Part shown: positions 1-10,951 of the stretch, piece by piece | How the letters are laid out: each line of letters starts with the position of its first letter | Numbering within the stretch: position 1 is the stretch's first letter | Assembly: GCA_023014365.1 (NCBI GenBank) | Contig: JAEBUN010000031.1 | Location: forward strand, 62,001-126,000 | DNA length: 64,000 bases | DNA from: Lepiota brunneoincarnata | Lineage: Eukaryota; Basidiomycota; Agaricomycetes; Agaricales; Agaricaceae | Direction: 5' to 3' | Made by a program: the position numbers and the translations under genes | The notes under the pieces: model-generated | Seen by the model: only the letters and a program-made list of their open reading frames with translations | What the model was told of the DNA's origin: nothing | The model's database searches: none

Positions 1-551
1 AGGAGCCAAAGAACCGCACCAACTCTGGCGCGAACCCTGACCACAACAGAACCACCAGAACCATATCATGGTTCAGCGAAGGAAAGAACTGAGCAATGTC
101 AAAAGTGACAATGCTTGTCTGCAGCCCCTGAGCCCACCCTGCATGAACAAGATGGGTGAGGATCAACCTGGTGTCCTCAGTGGACTTCTGGCGAATGCCG
201 CCAACCTGGTTGGGGTGAAACACCCCCCACTTGACACAGTCAAATTGGAGGCAGTTGGAGATCATCTTCTCCACAAGCTTACCCAGCATGTTCAACAACA
301 TGATCAGCCTAAAGGCCTTGGGCATAGAGTAAGAGGGCTTTCCCGGTTTAGGTATGACCACTGAGTTAGACTCCTTGAAGTAATCTGGCCAATGTCCTGC
401 TGTCAGGCAGGCATTGGCGAGATTGACAAACACACGGCAAGACGCTCAGTCCACCACGATGTCCTTCAGGTACGACCACGTAACATGGTCAGGCCCAGGG
501 GCAGACCTCTTCACGCAAGAACGCAAAGCATCCTCAAGTTCCAAGGTCAAG
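1..551 (-). pseudogene. LINE-B ORF2 fragment: reverse transcriptase fingers/palm
   Basis: The minus-strand translation shows APGPDHVTW, then VIPKPGKPSYSMPKAF, FHPNQVGGIRQKSTED and FDIAQFFPSLNH. These match RT motifs of LINE-A ORF2; the last contains the first catalytic Asp of the palm. A stop codon lies near 450, just after SYLKDIVVD. The fragment is the continuation of the ORF2 that begins at 3129, separated from it by the LINE-A insert at 564-1902. The remainder, with the YxDD motif and RNase H, would lie outside the window. The plus-strand open frames here are shadows of this gene. Confidence 0.85.
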
Positions 552-563
552 AATGGGTACCAC
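552..563. repeat. Target-site duplication (left), AATGGGTACCAC
   Basis: The 12-mer AATGGGTACCAC occurs at 552-563 immediately before the truncated LINE-A sequence and again at 1901-1912 at the end of its poly(A) run. This is the expected footprint of target-primed reverse transcription into the LINE-B ORF2. Confidence 0.9.
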
Positions 564-565
564 AC

Positions 566-1596
566 TTGCACCGGAGGCCTGGCTGGGGCATTGTCTCTTG
601 GATGTGTACCTGGATCGGGTTCGCTTCCACTCGTATGACTGGGGGGTGGAGGACACCCTTGCGGCCCATGTTGCAGCTCTCAACTGGGTTCTGGCCTGGG
701 CGCAGGCCGACCCGGGGGTTCTGGTGGCGGCCACGGACGCAAGTCTGCCACCCCACTGGACCCACCAGGCGGTGTCGGCTGCCCAGATTTTCCAGGGGGT
801 GGACTGCGTTCATGCGGTCCAGCTTCCAGGGGGGAAGGTGATGGCGTCTGAGGCCAAGCTTTTTGCCATCCGGCTGGCGATGTCCAAGGCAGTTACTGTC
901 AAGGGCGCCACTGGCCTTATCCTGTTCACTGACTTGATGGCTTCGGCCAGGCGGGTGGTGGACCCGTCGGTGCATTCTGCCCAGGGTCACTCCCTGGTGG
1001 TCTGCCACCTTCTTGCTGATTGGTTTGCCGGGGGTCTGGCCTGATCGGTTCACTTCTGGGAGGTCCCTTCGCGTGCGAAGTGGCCTTTCCACACTCAGGT
1101 GCATGACCTCGCGTGGTCATTGCCTTCTGTTGGGGTAGGGGTATGTACCCGGGCCTTGCTTGACTTCCTCCGCAAGGAGGAAGTACGGTTGTGTCAGGAC
1201 CGCTAGATCAACTTGTTCCAGGATCCTGATCATTGCAGGCATGGTTTTCTCCAGCTTGCCAGGGACAACAATCGTCCCCTGCGGCCCACATATCTCCATG
1301 GTGGGGCCTGGATCCCGCATGCTCATTCAGTGTCTTTGATGGCCCAGATGACGCATGCTATTCTTAACCATGTGCCGATAGGGAGCTATCGGAGGTGTTT
1401 TTTCCCACAGGAGGATTACTCCTGTCGCTGCGGGTTTCGGGAGGAGACTCATGAGCACATGTTCCGGAGCTGCCCCAGGCACTCCATGGCGGGGGTCCTG
1501 GCTACAGTCGAGGCCCTCATTGCTTTCCTTGAGGCGTCCCCGACTGCATTCGCGTTCGCTGAGAGGGCTAGGCCCCCCCCGGGGGGTATTGGCTAG
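566..1596 (+). pseudogene. LINE-A ORF2 C-terminus: RNase H and zinc-finger end (pseudo)
   Basis: Translation gives VLVAATDASLPP (first RNase H Asp), SEAKLFAIRLAMS (Glu) and LFTDLMASARR (Asp). The C-terminal Cys/His module CRCGFREETHEHMFRSC follows, and the protein ends in PPGGIG as in the intact copies. Two in-frame stops, a TGA near 1042 and a TAG near 1206, break the frame. Many Arg codons have become Trp, His or Cys compared with intact copies, consistent with C-to-T decay. It cannot make an ORF2 protein because endonuclease and RT are absent. Confidence 0.9.
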
Positions 1597-1649
1597 TAGC
1601 TCTGCCTGGCACCTGGTTTGGCCCGGGCTGGGGCGTTGGTTATTCCCCT

Positions 1650-1665
1650 GCCGTCTTCGGACGGC
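1650..1665 (+). promoter_or_regulatory. UUCG-tetraloop hairpin in LINE-A 3' UTR
   Basis: GCCGTC TTCG GACGGC forms a perfect 6-bp stem closed by a C(UUCG)G tetraloop. Intact copies keep the fold with G-U pairs (for example near 29470-29490). A second pairable C-run/G-run follows at about 1690-1712. Position just upstream of the poly(A) end suggests a 3' structure seen by the reverse transcriptase; that role is inference. Confidence 0.6.
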
Positions 1666-1900
1666 GTGTAGGGATTTACGTGGGAATTAACCCCTAACCC
1701 CCATTGTGGGGGGACCTTGCCAGGGCGGCTTCATCCTGGGCATGGGGAAACGCATGCCCACGTCCACAGTCATGCGTTGTATGTACAGATACCCTGCAGT
1801 GTACAGCTTGGTCGTTTGTATTGTAGTACGTTGCTGCACGCGGCCTCCCTACGTGGCCTGCGTAATAAATTGGAGATTTAAAAAAAAAAAAAAAAAAAAA

Positions 1901-1912
1901 AATGGGTACCAC
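1901..1912. repeat. Target-site duplication (right), AATGGGTACCAC
   Basis: Right-hand copy of the 12-bp direct repeat bounding the 564-1902 LINE-A insert. Its first As merge with the poly(A) run. Confidence 0.9.
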
Positions 1913-3129
1913 GCCCTTTCCACTTGCGCAGGAAGAGCGTCCAGCACTGAGGGATCTACAACATGGCCAGAGGCTGCGTTGTAGGTCCCATGGAGGGCAT
2001 CCCAGAGGGAGCCCATCTCGTGACACGGCACACCATTGTGCTGGATTGCATCGCACACAGGGAGCTTACGCTGTTTAACCCAAGCCATAAGGTCCCAGGG
2101 GCGCTTGTTCGCAGAAGCAATCTCCTTGATCTTCTCATTGAAGAACTTGTGTTTGATGGTCTTGGCAACGTGTCAGAACTCGAACCACGCGTCCCCTGAG
2201 GGAGCTGCCTGGTACGCCTGGATGGCAGCGGAGCACTCGTCATTCCACCATGGGTTAGAGCATCCTACGATAAACACCTCCTCAGAGAAGGCATCCCAGG
2301 CCCGGGAGATGATGAGAGCCACTGCTGAAGCTGCAGCCTCCACCACCCTGGGAGAGTCCAAGGGAAGCTGCAAAGCAGCCAACCCCTCACATATCTGTGC
2401 CACAAATTTTGACTCCTTGTCACTATTGGGCTTCAGAACATGATGGATCACGCTGGTCATAAATCAAGTGACCGGAAGAACCAGAGTCAGAGGAGCATAG
2501 CCCTTCAGACCACGCTTCTCGAGATCAATCAAGGGCCTGAGATTAGGATCTCTAGCTACCGGTAGCACCAAGTCAAGTCCCAGATCCATCCCAACCTCCA
2601 AAAGAGACTGGGCAATTCCTGGATGCGAGACCCGATTAGGATCCCACTGCTCCAAGTGGGAATTGAAATCACCCACCATGTAGGTCATGGCAGGCAGGGA
2701 GTCCACCAGCCCCCGAAGGGCAAGAATGGCGGTGTGACAGTTGTCTGAGTAGACATTCATAAGATTATAGGTGTGCCCCCCTTGCCACATGGACACAACC
2801 ATAATGTTGCGATGGTCAACCAAATCCCTGCGGAGGGATGGTCGCAAAAGCTTCAGCCTCGAGTGGACATAAGCCAACACCTGCGGGGACAAATCACCTG
2901 GCTGAGGATTCCAGATGTAGGTCCACTCCGGGTGGAGTGGAGTGCCAACAACATCCTCACCGTCCTTACTTATGGTTGAGGGGGCCTTACAGAGGTTTCG
3001 CCAAGGGGGCTCTTGCACAAACAGGACGTCAAAGTTGTTTTTATATAACTTGAGAAAAGAGTCCAGCAGAATGTAATTACAATTTACATTCTGAGAGCAT
3101 ATACGTAACTTGTTAAGGAACCTAGGCAT
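1913..3129 (-). pseudogene. LINE-B ORF2 N-terminus: endonuclease/exonuclease/phosphatase domain and linker
   Basis: Starts at ATG 3129. The first residues (MPRFLNKLRICSQNVNCNYI) are followed by LFVQEPPW, a catalytic Glu motif of EEP endonucleases, and MVGDFNSHLEQWD, the GDFN motif. Against LINE-B copy 2 (24190 onward), about 25 residues are missing after DLVLPV, removing the IDLVF motif. A CGA-to-TGA-type stop follows near 2465 and a second stop near 2173. The downstream linker (RPWDLMAWVKQRKLP) matches LINE-A. The frame runs into the LINE-A insert at 1912. Endonuclease activity is therefore not expected. Confidence 0.85.
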
Positions 3130-3134
3130 TACTC

Positions 3135-3775
3135 CTAGACTGAGTTAGTGAGACCCTGGGGGCGGTAGGGGAACTGTGTACCTCCTGATAACGTTTCTTA
3201 GCCTGGTGGGTTCATGTTGGGGCAGGCCTTGCAGCACCCCACCATCGACCAATGATTCTCCTTGCTGTGAGGCTTGGAGCAGATGGAGCAGATCGGGAAT
3301 CTCACCCTGCAGACATTAGTTGGGTGTCCCCACTGCCAGCAACAGCGGCAGAGAGACGTCCCAACCCACTAGGATGCCGCACTTATGGGGCAAGCGTGGG
3401 GCCCAACAGCCAATGACCTTCCGATCATCAACTTGGAGGAGGACCCAGTCTGCAAGTCCCATATCTCAAACCAGACAGTCGCAGTGTCTGATTTGTCAGA
3501 GTTTCTCCTGACCCAGGGGGGGCCCTGGAGGTTCTGAAAGCCTCGATGCGATGACTGCCACATGATATTCTCGATCCACTGACTGGTGATGCAAGACCCA
3601 TCAGGGGCAAAAAATGGGACATCTGACACTTTCATGAAGGACTTAGAGGAGGGGACTGTTGCCGTAGGCTTTGAACCCGCTGGGAAGAACCGGGAGGCCC
3701 AGTCCTGGATCACGTTAAGATCCGCAGTGGATGCAATCAGGTCGGTGATACGCCGATTTCACGCCTATACATGAA
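3135..3775 (-). pseudogene. LINE-B ORF1 C-terminal half with CCHC zinc knuckles
   Basis: Minus-strand translation between about 3713 and 3370 gives a domain related to the LINE-A ORF1 region ahead of its knuckles (TATVWFEIWDLQTGSS against TATVFFEIWDSQQGSN). It is followed by CRCCWQWGHPTNVC, a CX2CX4HX4C knuckle, and by CSICSKPH, a second knuckle. The role is RNA binding in the retrotransposon RNP (family knowledge). The reading frame is broken by a stop near 3369 and by the insertion at 3776. ORF2 starts shortly downstream at 3129. Confidence 0.75.
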
Positions 3776-3788
3776 TTCCATACTCCGG

Positions 3789-3812
3789 AATGATTCTCTA
3801 CATAGAATCATT
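3789..3812. repeat. Inverted repeat (hairpin) near left edge of the 1.2-kb insert
   Basis: AATGATTCT and AGAATCATT pair perfectly across the 6-nt loop CTACAT. It sits about 13 bp inside the left edge of the insert. Confidence 0.6.
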
Positions 3813-4671
3813 GGCTATATCATTAAAGAACTCTATAGAGGATTGGTACTATATCCCGTAGTAGCCAGTTTGACCGAACTAAGGATATTCGAGCCTCAGA
3901 AGTGTTCAAACCAGCTCATTATCACTAAGCTTAGTGAACCAAGCTATCAGAATGCTCTCCGGAGGGATTCAGGGCTCTACATAGCCTATCGAGTATACCC
4001 CAGTCGCATCAAGGGACCTTACGAGCAGTTTTCTGATGAACCCGAATGCATTTAAACATAAAATAATGTACCTAGCGGCTGTCGCAGGCGTATTACGTCT
4101 ATAGCGAGTTCAATAATGATGACCGGACCACGGAACGGAACATCCAACGTTCGGGAGGCAATACCCGATGCCCAAAAACCTAGAAATATCAAAGACTCCT
4201 AATTAACGAGTGCTTTGGGGGTCCCGGCACTTCGGCATACTGCTTAACTGAGATTAATTACAACGGATCAAGGAATTGTCCATCCGCTATACATTCCGAT
4301 CATAATTGATCCGGAAACTTAACGCGCTCACGTGGACGCAGAATAATGCAGACGAGCACGGAACACATCTGGCTGGATTGCCATTTGTTAATCAGAGAAA
4401 AACCCATAACCCAGGGTGAGGTAGAAATGCTGCCGAACCTTCCAAAATGTTCTACAGTGCCTGTAACAATTAAGCTTATTGTTTTCTATTTCATATTTAC
4501 TATCTCTCATATGTATCTAAACAATATAAATACGGTCGCACTTGTTTGTGAAGAAGCAAGAGGTCTCACCCCTGCTTCCACACACAAGTCTGCGAGCTGT
4601 GATCAAGAACGGTTTCAGAGGGCTATTTAGTGTGCGTCGTTAAGTGTGATTTCTTCGGTTGTCGACCAACC

Positions 4672-4782
4672 CAGAGACAGAGACAGAGACCAGAGTTCAG
4701 AGTTTAGAGTTCCAGAGTGTTAGAGACAGAGACAGAGACAGAGACCAGAGTTCAGAGACCAGAGACCAGAGACCAGAGACCC
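4672..4782 (+). repeat. Low-complexity CAGAGA/CCAGAG tract
   Basis: Imperfect tandem repeats of AGAGAC and CCAGAG run for about 110 bp with interruptions (AGAGTTCAGAG). Repeats of this type occur inside LTRs of some fungal elements, but no LTR ends were found here. Confidence 0.7.
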
Positions 4783-4964
4783 AGCGCTTTGAATTGACAG
4801 GGATTGTCCTTTCATTGTTGCACCGTACGGCTAAGATAACTTCAACGGCTGTTCATTAACCTCTAAAAACACTACTCTCTTGAATTTCGCTGTCAGAACG
4901 CACCCCCAGAACACCCTAAAAGACGAAACTGTTCATTATCTATATCATTCCACTTGTATTAGCT

Positions 4965-6394
4965 TAAGCTTATCGAATTGCGGCTAAGCTTAGTGAAAAC
5001 AAGCCCACTATCTATATTAAAATCTACGAAAGTTTCTTCCTTTTCATCGGTTGCAAGGGACAGGCCATCATACACCGGGGAGGCGGACGTGACATTGAGG
5101 GAGGATTTCGTGTTGAGGAGGGCCCTGTTAGCTCCCACGACAACCTGAGACAAATCCTTGACCGGGGACCTAGGGCCCACAAACAGGATGACTATCTGGT
5201 GCCTTGTGGGGCCAGAGGTGGTGTTGCAAGGCCTTCCAGACAAGGGAGTAGGGGATCCCCTTCCAACAGTGTGGAGGATGTCTGCAGGGGAGAGGTAGGG
5301 GAAAGCCCTTGCCATGGCAGCGATGGCCTCTGTGACCTTGGTGTTGCCATCCCTAGAGACCGGGGGGGTGGTGGCCACCTGAGCAAAGGAGCACTTAGCA
5401 CCCCTGGGCTTGGTGGAGAGATTGACCTTCGGCAGCAGTGGGAATGCCGTCCGTGTGTAGGATATGCTAGCTTGCGATGGGCCAGGCCCTAGAGGGTTAG
5501 GTGGCGGCACAGGGGGAGGGAGGGCCTTGCCCTTACCCTTGGACTTGGAGGACTTGGCCCCACCCGTCACCGTAGCCAAGGTGGCATTGGAGTTGGGGCC
5601 TGTGTCCATGGGGGCCGGCGCCAGGGCCGGCTAGGAGGGTGGGGCAGCCGCAGCTGGTTTGACCTGGCTAGGACTTCTAACTACCTCAGGGACATCCGTG
5701 ATGCCACTCCCAAAAGGCTGCATCCTGTCGATAATAGACTGATGGAGGGTAGGTTCAGTGTCCCCCTCACACTTCAATCCATAATCTAAGAACCTGCAAC
5801 GCCCAGTGCACCACAAGAGTCTGTCAAAAGCGAGCCAGGCCCTCTCCCAAGAGGGGCCCACCATCAGCACCTCGGTGTGCATCACAAAGTACTCCGTGGC
5901 CAAGTCGAATGACTCCACTATCACCTGAAGGTGATCTGCCTGACTGTCGCCGTCAGGTTCGGCAGCTAAGTCAACCCTCAGGGGGGAGATTGCAGGGGGA
6001 GCAAAGAGGGGGCAACCCCCTTCGCTGGAGTTATGTCTCAGCCGCTTGGAAGACAACCGAGACTTGTTAGAAAAGGCAGAGAGACGAGAGACAGGGCAAG
6101 CCTGTCACGGCATCTCCACTGGGTTGATGGCCATCCCACAAGGTGGGGAAACCGCAGCATGCATGCTTGCCGCCATACCATAGCGGCCAGCGGGCTCTTA
6201 AAGAGGGCTCCTTGGGGAGCTGGGGGACAGGACGTCCAGTGGGTCGGTGGAGGGGGTAGGGGGGGGGCCACAGCCTGAGCCACAGAATCTGCCACGATCT
6301 GCCCCTCCTCACGCTGCCTGTTGAGAGGCCAAGGAGGACATGTAGGGTTGCAAGTACTTCTAGTCAAATCTAACAGCGGGGGTGTGCAGGACAA
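4965..6394 (-). pseudogene. LINE-B ORF1 N-terminal half
   Basis: Two same-frame open stretches (6056-5631 and 5609-4959) are separated by a single TAG at 5633-5631. A further stretch up to 6394 lies in another frame, so a frameshift near 6040 is likely. The protein is Pro/Ala/Ser-rich with a KGKGKALPPP linker, a helical segment (FDLATEYFVMHTEVLM) and VNLSTKPRGAKCSFAQVATT, which parallels VNLATKPRSPPRSYAAAAVSS of LINE-A ORF1. The coding sequence is cut at about 4975 by the insert and resumes at about 3770. ORF1 proteins coat the element RNA; this copy is dead. Confidence 0.7.
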
Positions 6395-6433
6395 GAGGTT
6401 GAGCGTCGAGGTGGGTGTGGCTATGCACGTGCT

Positions 6434-6465
6434 AGTGGAAGTACCAGATCAAGAAGCGATGGGGC
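6434..6465 (-). repeat. Short match to the end of the tRNA-like segment at 18336-18593
   Basis: The 22 bases at 6440-6461 (GTACCAGATCAAGAAG...) are, with one mismatch, the reverse complement of 18572-18593, the last bases of the tRNA-like segment. They lie exactly between LINE-B and a LINE-A fragment, so they may be a remnant of that repeat. Confidence 0.45.
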
Positions 6466-7129
6466 CACTAAGTGCAGGTTCTTTGATGAGCACATCAAGG
6501 AGATTACTTCTACCAACAAGCGCCCCTGGGACCTAATGGATTGGGTCAGGGCGCGCAAGTTACCCCCCTGCGAGGTGATCTGCTATCGCGATCATCCCTG
6601 CAATTCTCTTGAGGAGCTCTGGGAAGGGCTCCACAGCTCCTACAATGCTGCCAATGATCATCCGGTCAATGTCAGGGTTCTTGATCAGATTGATCCGCTC
6701 CTACTACGGGAGTGGCTGGTCTTTGCTGATCTGGAGTTGCACAAGGCCCTGCATGCGTGCTCCTCCTTGTCTTCATCCAGTCTGGACCACATCATGTAGA
6801 TGCACCTCAAGTCCGTTCTGGCAGGCCCGACAGTCACCTATTTGGTCTATTGGATCGCTGATGCCTGCATGGAGTGCAGGCATTGGCCTCGTTACTTTAA
6901 GGAGAGCATGTCAGTTATCATACTGAAACCTGGCAAGCCCTCCTATACCACCCCAAAGGTGTTCAGACTGATTGTCCTTCTCAACACTCTCGGTAACCTT
7001 ATCAAGAAAATGATCTCACACCACTTGCAGTTTGAGGCTGTCAAGTTTGGCATGTTCCATCCGAACCAGTTTGGTGGTGTGATCCAGCAGTCTACTGAAG
7101 ATGCTGGTACCTACCTTGTGCACCTGGTC
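6466..7129 (+). pseudogene. LINE-A ORF2 fragment: linker to RT N-terminus
   Basis: Translation matches LINE-A ORF2 from FFDERIEEI to YLVHLV, covering the linker between endonuclease and RT plus the first RT blocks (ILKPGKPSYTTPKVFRLIVLLNTLG, FHPNQFGGVIQQSTEDAG). A stop (TAG near 6797) interrupts it. The left end abuts a short repeat remnant and the right end abuts the poly(T) of a minus-strand LINE-A copy. No catalytic RT residue is included. Confidence 0.85.
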
Positions 7130-9136
7130 TTTTTTTTTATTTTTTTATTCTCCAATTTATTATGCGGGCTGCATAGGGAGGCCGCGTGCAGCAACGTACT
7201 ACAGTACAAACGACTGAGCCGTACACTACAGGGTATCTGTACATACAACGCGTGACCGCGGATGCAGGCATGCGTTTCCCCATGCCCAGGACAAAGCCAC
7301 CCTGAATAAATGGAGGCGGGAAGATGGCTACCGCCCAGCGTGCAGTGTGGGAACCAAACCAGGGTGAGGTCCCCCCCCCAATGGGGGTTAGGGGTCAATT
7401 CCCATGTAAATCCCTACACACCACCCAAGGATGGCGGGGGAATAACCAACGCTCCAGCCTGGACCCAGCTGGGTGTCAGGCAGAGCTACTAGCTGATACT
7501 CCCCAGGGGGGGCCTAGCCCTCTCAGCGAATGCGAACGCTGTCAGGGACGCTTTGAGGAAAGCAACGAGGGCCTCAACCGTAGCCGGGACCCCTGCCATG
7601 GAGTGCCTGGGGCAGCTCCGGAACACATGCTCATGGGTCTCCTCCTGAAACCCGCAGTGACAGGAATAATCTTCCTGTGGGAAAAAGTGCCTCTGATAGC
7701 TCCCTATCGGCGCGTGGTTAAGAATAGCACGTGTCATCCAGGCCATCAAAGACACTGAATGAGCATGCGGGATCCAGGCCCCACCGTGGAGATACATGGG
7801 CTGCAGGGGACAGTCGTTGTCCCTGGCGAGCTGGAGGAAACCATGCCCACAATGGTCAGGATCCTGGAACAAATCGATCCAGCAGTCCTGACACAAACAT
7901 ACTTCCTCCTTGCAGAGGTAGTCAAGCGAGGCCCGGGGACGAGCCCCTACCCCAACGGGAGGCAATGACCAAGCAAAGTTGTGCACCTGAGTATGGAAAG
8001 GCTACTTCGCACATGAAGGGACCTCCCAGAAATGGACCGAGTGGGCTGGACCCCCGGCAAACCACATGGCAAGAAGATGACAGACTACCAAGGAGTGACC
8101 CTGGGCAGAATGTACCAAAGGGTCCACCACTTGCCTGGCCGAGGCCATCAAGTCAGTGAACAAGACAAGACCGGCAGCACCCTCGACAGAAACTGCCTTG
8201 GACACTGCCAGCCAGATGGCGAAGAGCTTGGCCTTGGGAGCCGTAACCTTTCCCCCCAGAAGCCGGACCAGCCCAGCCCCCAGAAAACCTGGGTGGCTGA
8301 AACTGCCTGGTGGATCCGGCGGGGCAGCAGACTTGTGTCCGTTGCTGCCACCAGAACCCCTGGCTTGGCCTGCGCCTGGGCGAGAACCCGGTCGAGAGCT
8401 GCAACATGGGCCGTGAGGGCGTCCTCCGCCCCCTGGTTGTATGAATGGAAGTGGACCCAGCCCGGGTCCACATCCAAGAGACAACGCCCTGGCCAAGCCT
8501 CTGGCGCAACAGCGTCAAAAGGCCCAGCAAGGGCTGCAAGACGCCGGTTAGTGTCGACAACAGGCCCCTCCACCTTGACCAACTCTTGGGGAGGGAGCTT
8601 GGCTATGGACTGGACATGAGACTGGAGATCACCGCTGTAGCCCCAACCAAGGAGGGCATGAACAGGATGGCCCAGAGCAAGCATGGTGTACCGCAACTCA
8701 GCATGGTCACGAAGCTTCCGGAGATGAAGATGAATGGGGATCAGGCCTGCAATAGCCCCAACCCCCCCATTGGGCGATGTCCTAAAGGCACCGGTAATCC
8801 AGAGCGCAGCCCAGCGCTGTATCTGGCAAAGGTGGTCCAAAGCGCCCTTACACCTGGTGCCCTGGTAGTACCACAAGCGAAAGCTGTACGTGGCTATAGG
8901 AACCATGCACGACCAATAGAGGAGGCGCTTCTGGTCTGGCAGAAGCCCCTGGACAGAATTACCAAGCATTCCCATGGCCTTGACCATGGAAATAGCCTTG
9001 GTGGAGTAGAAGCGAACGTGCTCCTTAAATGTAAGGGTGTGATCGAAATAGAAGCCCAGATACCTCCAATAGGTCTTGGGCCAAAGAGGGGTAGCACCAG
9101 TGAATGGGGGAAACCCCAAGTCCACTGGGGGATTGC
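7130..9136 (-). mobile_element. LINE-A copy, 5'-truncated, decayed
   Basis: On the minus strand this copy ends with an interrupted poly(A) (T run 7130-7147), a 3' UTR and the RNase H half of ORF2. Upstream it is cut at the codons for NPPVDLGF, where the poly(T) of the next copy begins directly (9137). There is no TSD at either side, so it looks like one member of a head-to-tail run rather than a simple nested insert. Confidence 0.85.
7489..9125 (-). pseudogene. LINE-A ORF2, RT thumb plus RNase H (pseudo)
   Basis: The sequence reads MDLGFPPFTGATPLWPKTYW through LLPDQKRLLYWSC and GALDHL (post-palm RT), then the RNase H blocks VLVAATDTSLLPRR, APKAKLFAIWLAVS and VLFTDLMASARQ. It ends in the Cys/His module CHCGFQEETHEHVFRSC. 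At least one frameshift near 8290 and a stop near 7990 split it into three open pieces. The endonuclease and RT palm are missing. Arg-to-Gln/His/Trp changes are frequent. Confidence 0.85.
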
Positions 9137-10945
9137 TTTTTTTTTTTTTTTTTAAATCTCCAATTTATTATGCGGGCCACATAGGGAGGCCGTGTGCAGC
9201 AATATACTACAGTACAAACGACCGAGCCGTACACTACAGGGTATCTGTACATACAACGCGTGACCGCGGATACGGGCATGCGTTTCCCTATGCCCAGGAT
9301 GAAGTTGCTCTGAACAAACAGAGGCGGGAAGACGGCTACCACCCAGCACGCAGTGCGGGAACCAGACCAGGGCGAGGTCCCCCCCCTAGCGGGGGTTAGG
9401 GGTCAATTCCCACGTAAATCCCTACACACCACCCAAAGACGGCAGGGGAATAACCAGCGCTCCGGTCCGGCCCCAACCGGACGCCAGGCAGAGCTACTAG
9501 CCAATACCCCCTGGGGGGGGCCCAGCCCTCTCAGCGAACGCGAACGCCGTCAGGGATGCCTCGAGGAAAGCAATGAGGGCCTCGACCATAGCCGGGACCC
9601 CCGCCATGGAGTGCCTAGGGCAGCTCTGGAACATGTGCTCACGGGTCTCCTCCCAAAACCCGCAGCAACAGGAATAGTCCTCCTGTGGGAAAAAGCACCT
9701 CTGATAGCTCCCTATCGGCGTGTGATTGAGAATAGCATGTGTCATCTGGGCCATCAAAGACACCGAGTGAGCGTGCGGGATCCAGGCCCTACCGTGGAGA
9801 TACATGGGCCGCAGGGGATGGCCGTTGTCCCTGGCAAGCTGGAGGAAACCATGCCTGCGATGGTCAGGATCCTGGAACAAATCGATCCAGCAGTCCTGAC
9901 ACAAACATACTTCCTCCTTGCGGAGGAAGTCGAGTGAGGCCCGGGGACAAGCCCCTACCCCAATGGGAGGCAACAACCAAGCAAAGTCATGCACCTGAGT
10001 ATGGAAAGGCCACCTCACACACAAGGGGACCTCCCAGAAATGGACTGAGCAGGCTGGACCCCTGGCAAACCACTTGGCGAGAAGGCGACAGACCACCAAG
10101 GAGTGACCCTGGGCGGAATGCACTGATGGGTCCACCACCCGCCTGGCCGAAGCCATCAAGTCGGTGAACAAGACAAGGCCAGCAGCGCCCTCAACAGAGA
10201 CTGCCTTGGACACTGCCAGCTGGATAGCAAAAAGCTTGGCCTCGGGAGCCATGACCTTCCCCCCCGGAAGCCGGACTGCATAGATGCAGCCCAGCCCCTG
10301 GAAAACTTGGGCGGCCAAAACCACCTGGTGGACCCGGCGGGGCAGCAGACTTGCATCCGTCACTGCCACCAGAACCCCCAGATCAGCCTGCACCCAGGTG
10401 AGAGCCCGGTCAAGAGCCACAACATGGGCCATGAGGGCGTCCTCTGCCCCCCGGTCATACGAGTGGAAGTGGACCCGGCCCAGGTACACATCCAAGAGAT
10501 GATGCCCTGGCCAGACCTCCAGCGCAACAGTGTTGAAAGGCCCAGCGAGGGCAGCAAGATGCTGGTTAGTGTTGACAACAGGCCCCTTCACCTTGACCAA
10601 CTCTTGGGGAGGGAGCCTGGCTATAGACCGGACGTGAGACCAGAGATCACTGCTGTAGCCCCAACCAAGGAGGGCCCAAACGGGGTGACCTGGAGCAAGC
10701 GTGGCATACTGCAACTTGGCATGGTCATGAAGCTTCCGGAGATGAAGATGAATGGGGATTAGGCCTGCAATGGCCCCACCCCCCCCATCGGGTGACGTCC
10801 TAAAGGCACCAGTGATCCAGAGTGCAGTCCGATGCTGCATTCGGTGGAGGTGGTCCAAGGCGCCCTTACACCTGGCACCTCGGTAGTACCACAAGCGAAA
10901 GCCGTACGTGGCTATGGGAACCACGCATGACCAATAGAGGAGGCG

Positions 10946-10951
10946 CTTTGG
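10946..10951. other. Internal deletion junction in LINE-A ORF2
   Basis: The sequence jumps from the VIQRST codons to the KRLLYR codons, which are about 730 bp apart in the intact copy at 46685-53249. A short shared CTT/GGT at the join suggests microhomology. Confidence 0.75.

Larger units (their letters stand above)
564..1902 (+). mobile_element. LINE-A copy, 5'-truncated, inserted in LINE-B
   Basis: Only the RNase H/C-terminal end of ORF2 and the 3' UTR of LINE-A are present, ending in AATAAATTGGAGATTT and a poly(A) run of about 22 bases. It is bounded by a 12-bp TSD. Relative to the intact copies it begins at the codons matching residues PEAWPG of ORF2, so the insertion is strongly 5'-truncated, which is typical for LINEs. 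Confidence 0.93.
3776..4975. other. Unexplained AT-richer insert of about 1.2 kb within LINE-B ORF1
   Basis: This block separates the two halves of LINE-B ORF1 and is visibly richer in A+T than its surroundings. It holds a 9-bp stem/6-nt loop hairpin (3789-3812), a 16-bp palindrome TCACTAAGCTTAGTGA (3922-3937) whose core recurs near 4983, a TATA-like AATATAAATA near 4523 and a (CAGAGA)-rich tract. No protein family was recognised in its short open frames. It could be a solo LTR or another non-coding mobile element. I found no convincing TSD. Confidence 0.45.
1..6433 (-). mobile_element. LINE-B copy 1: decayed non-LTR retrotransposon, 3' end outside window
   Basis: Read on the minus strand, this element runs from an ORF1-like region near 6394 through CCHC knuckles near 3200-3370 to an ORF2 starting at 3129 and reaching reverse transcriptase motifs at the window edge. 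It is related to LINE-A at protein level but clearly distinct. It is interrupted by a LINE-A insert (564-1902) and by an unexplained segment (3776-4975). Several in-frame stops and an in-frame deletion make it a pseudo-copy. The 3' end lies beyond position 1, and the 5' boundary near 6430 is approximate because no second 5' end of this family is present for comparison. Confidence 0.8.

Noticed and set aside
3771..4630. Short open frames (3771-4055, 4346-4630) as host genes
   Set aside because: About 94 codons each, no recognisable domain, no conserved context, and located in a non-coding-looking insert.
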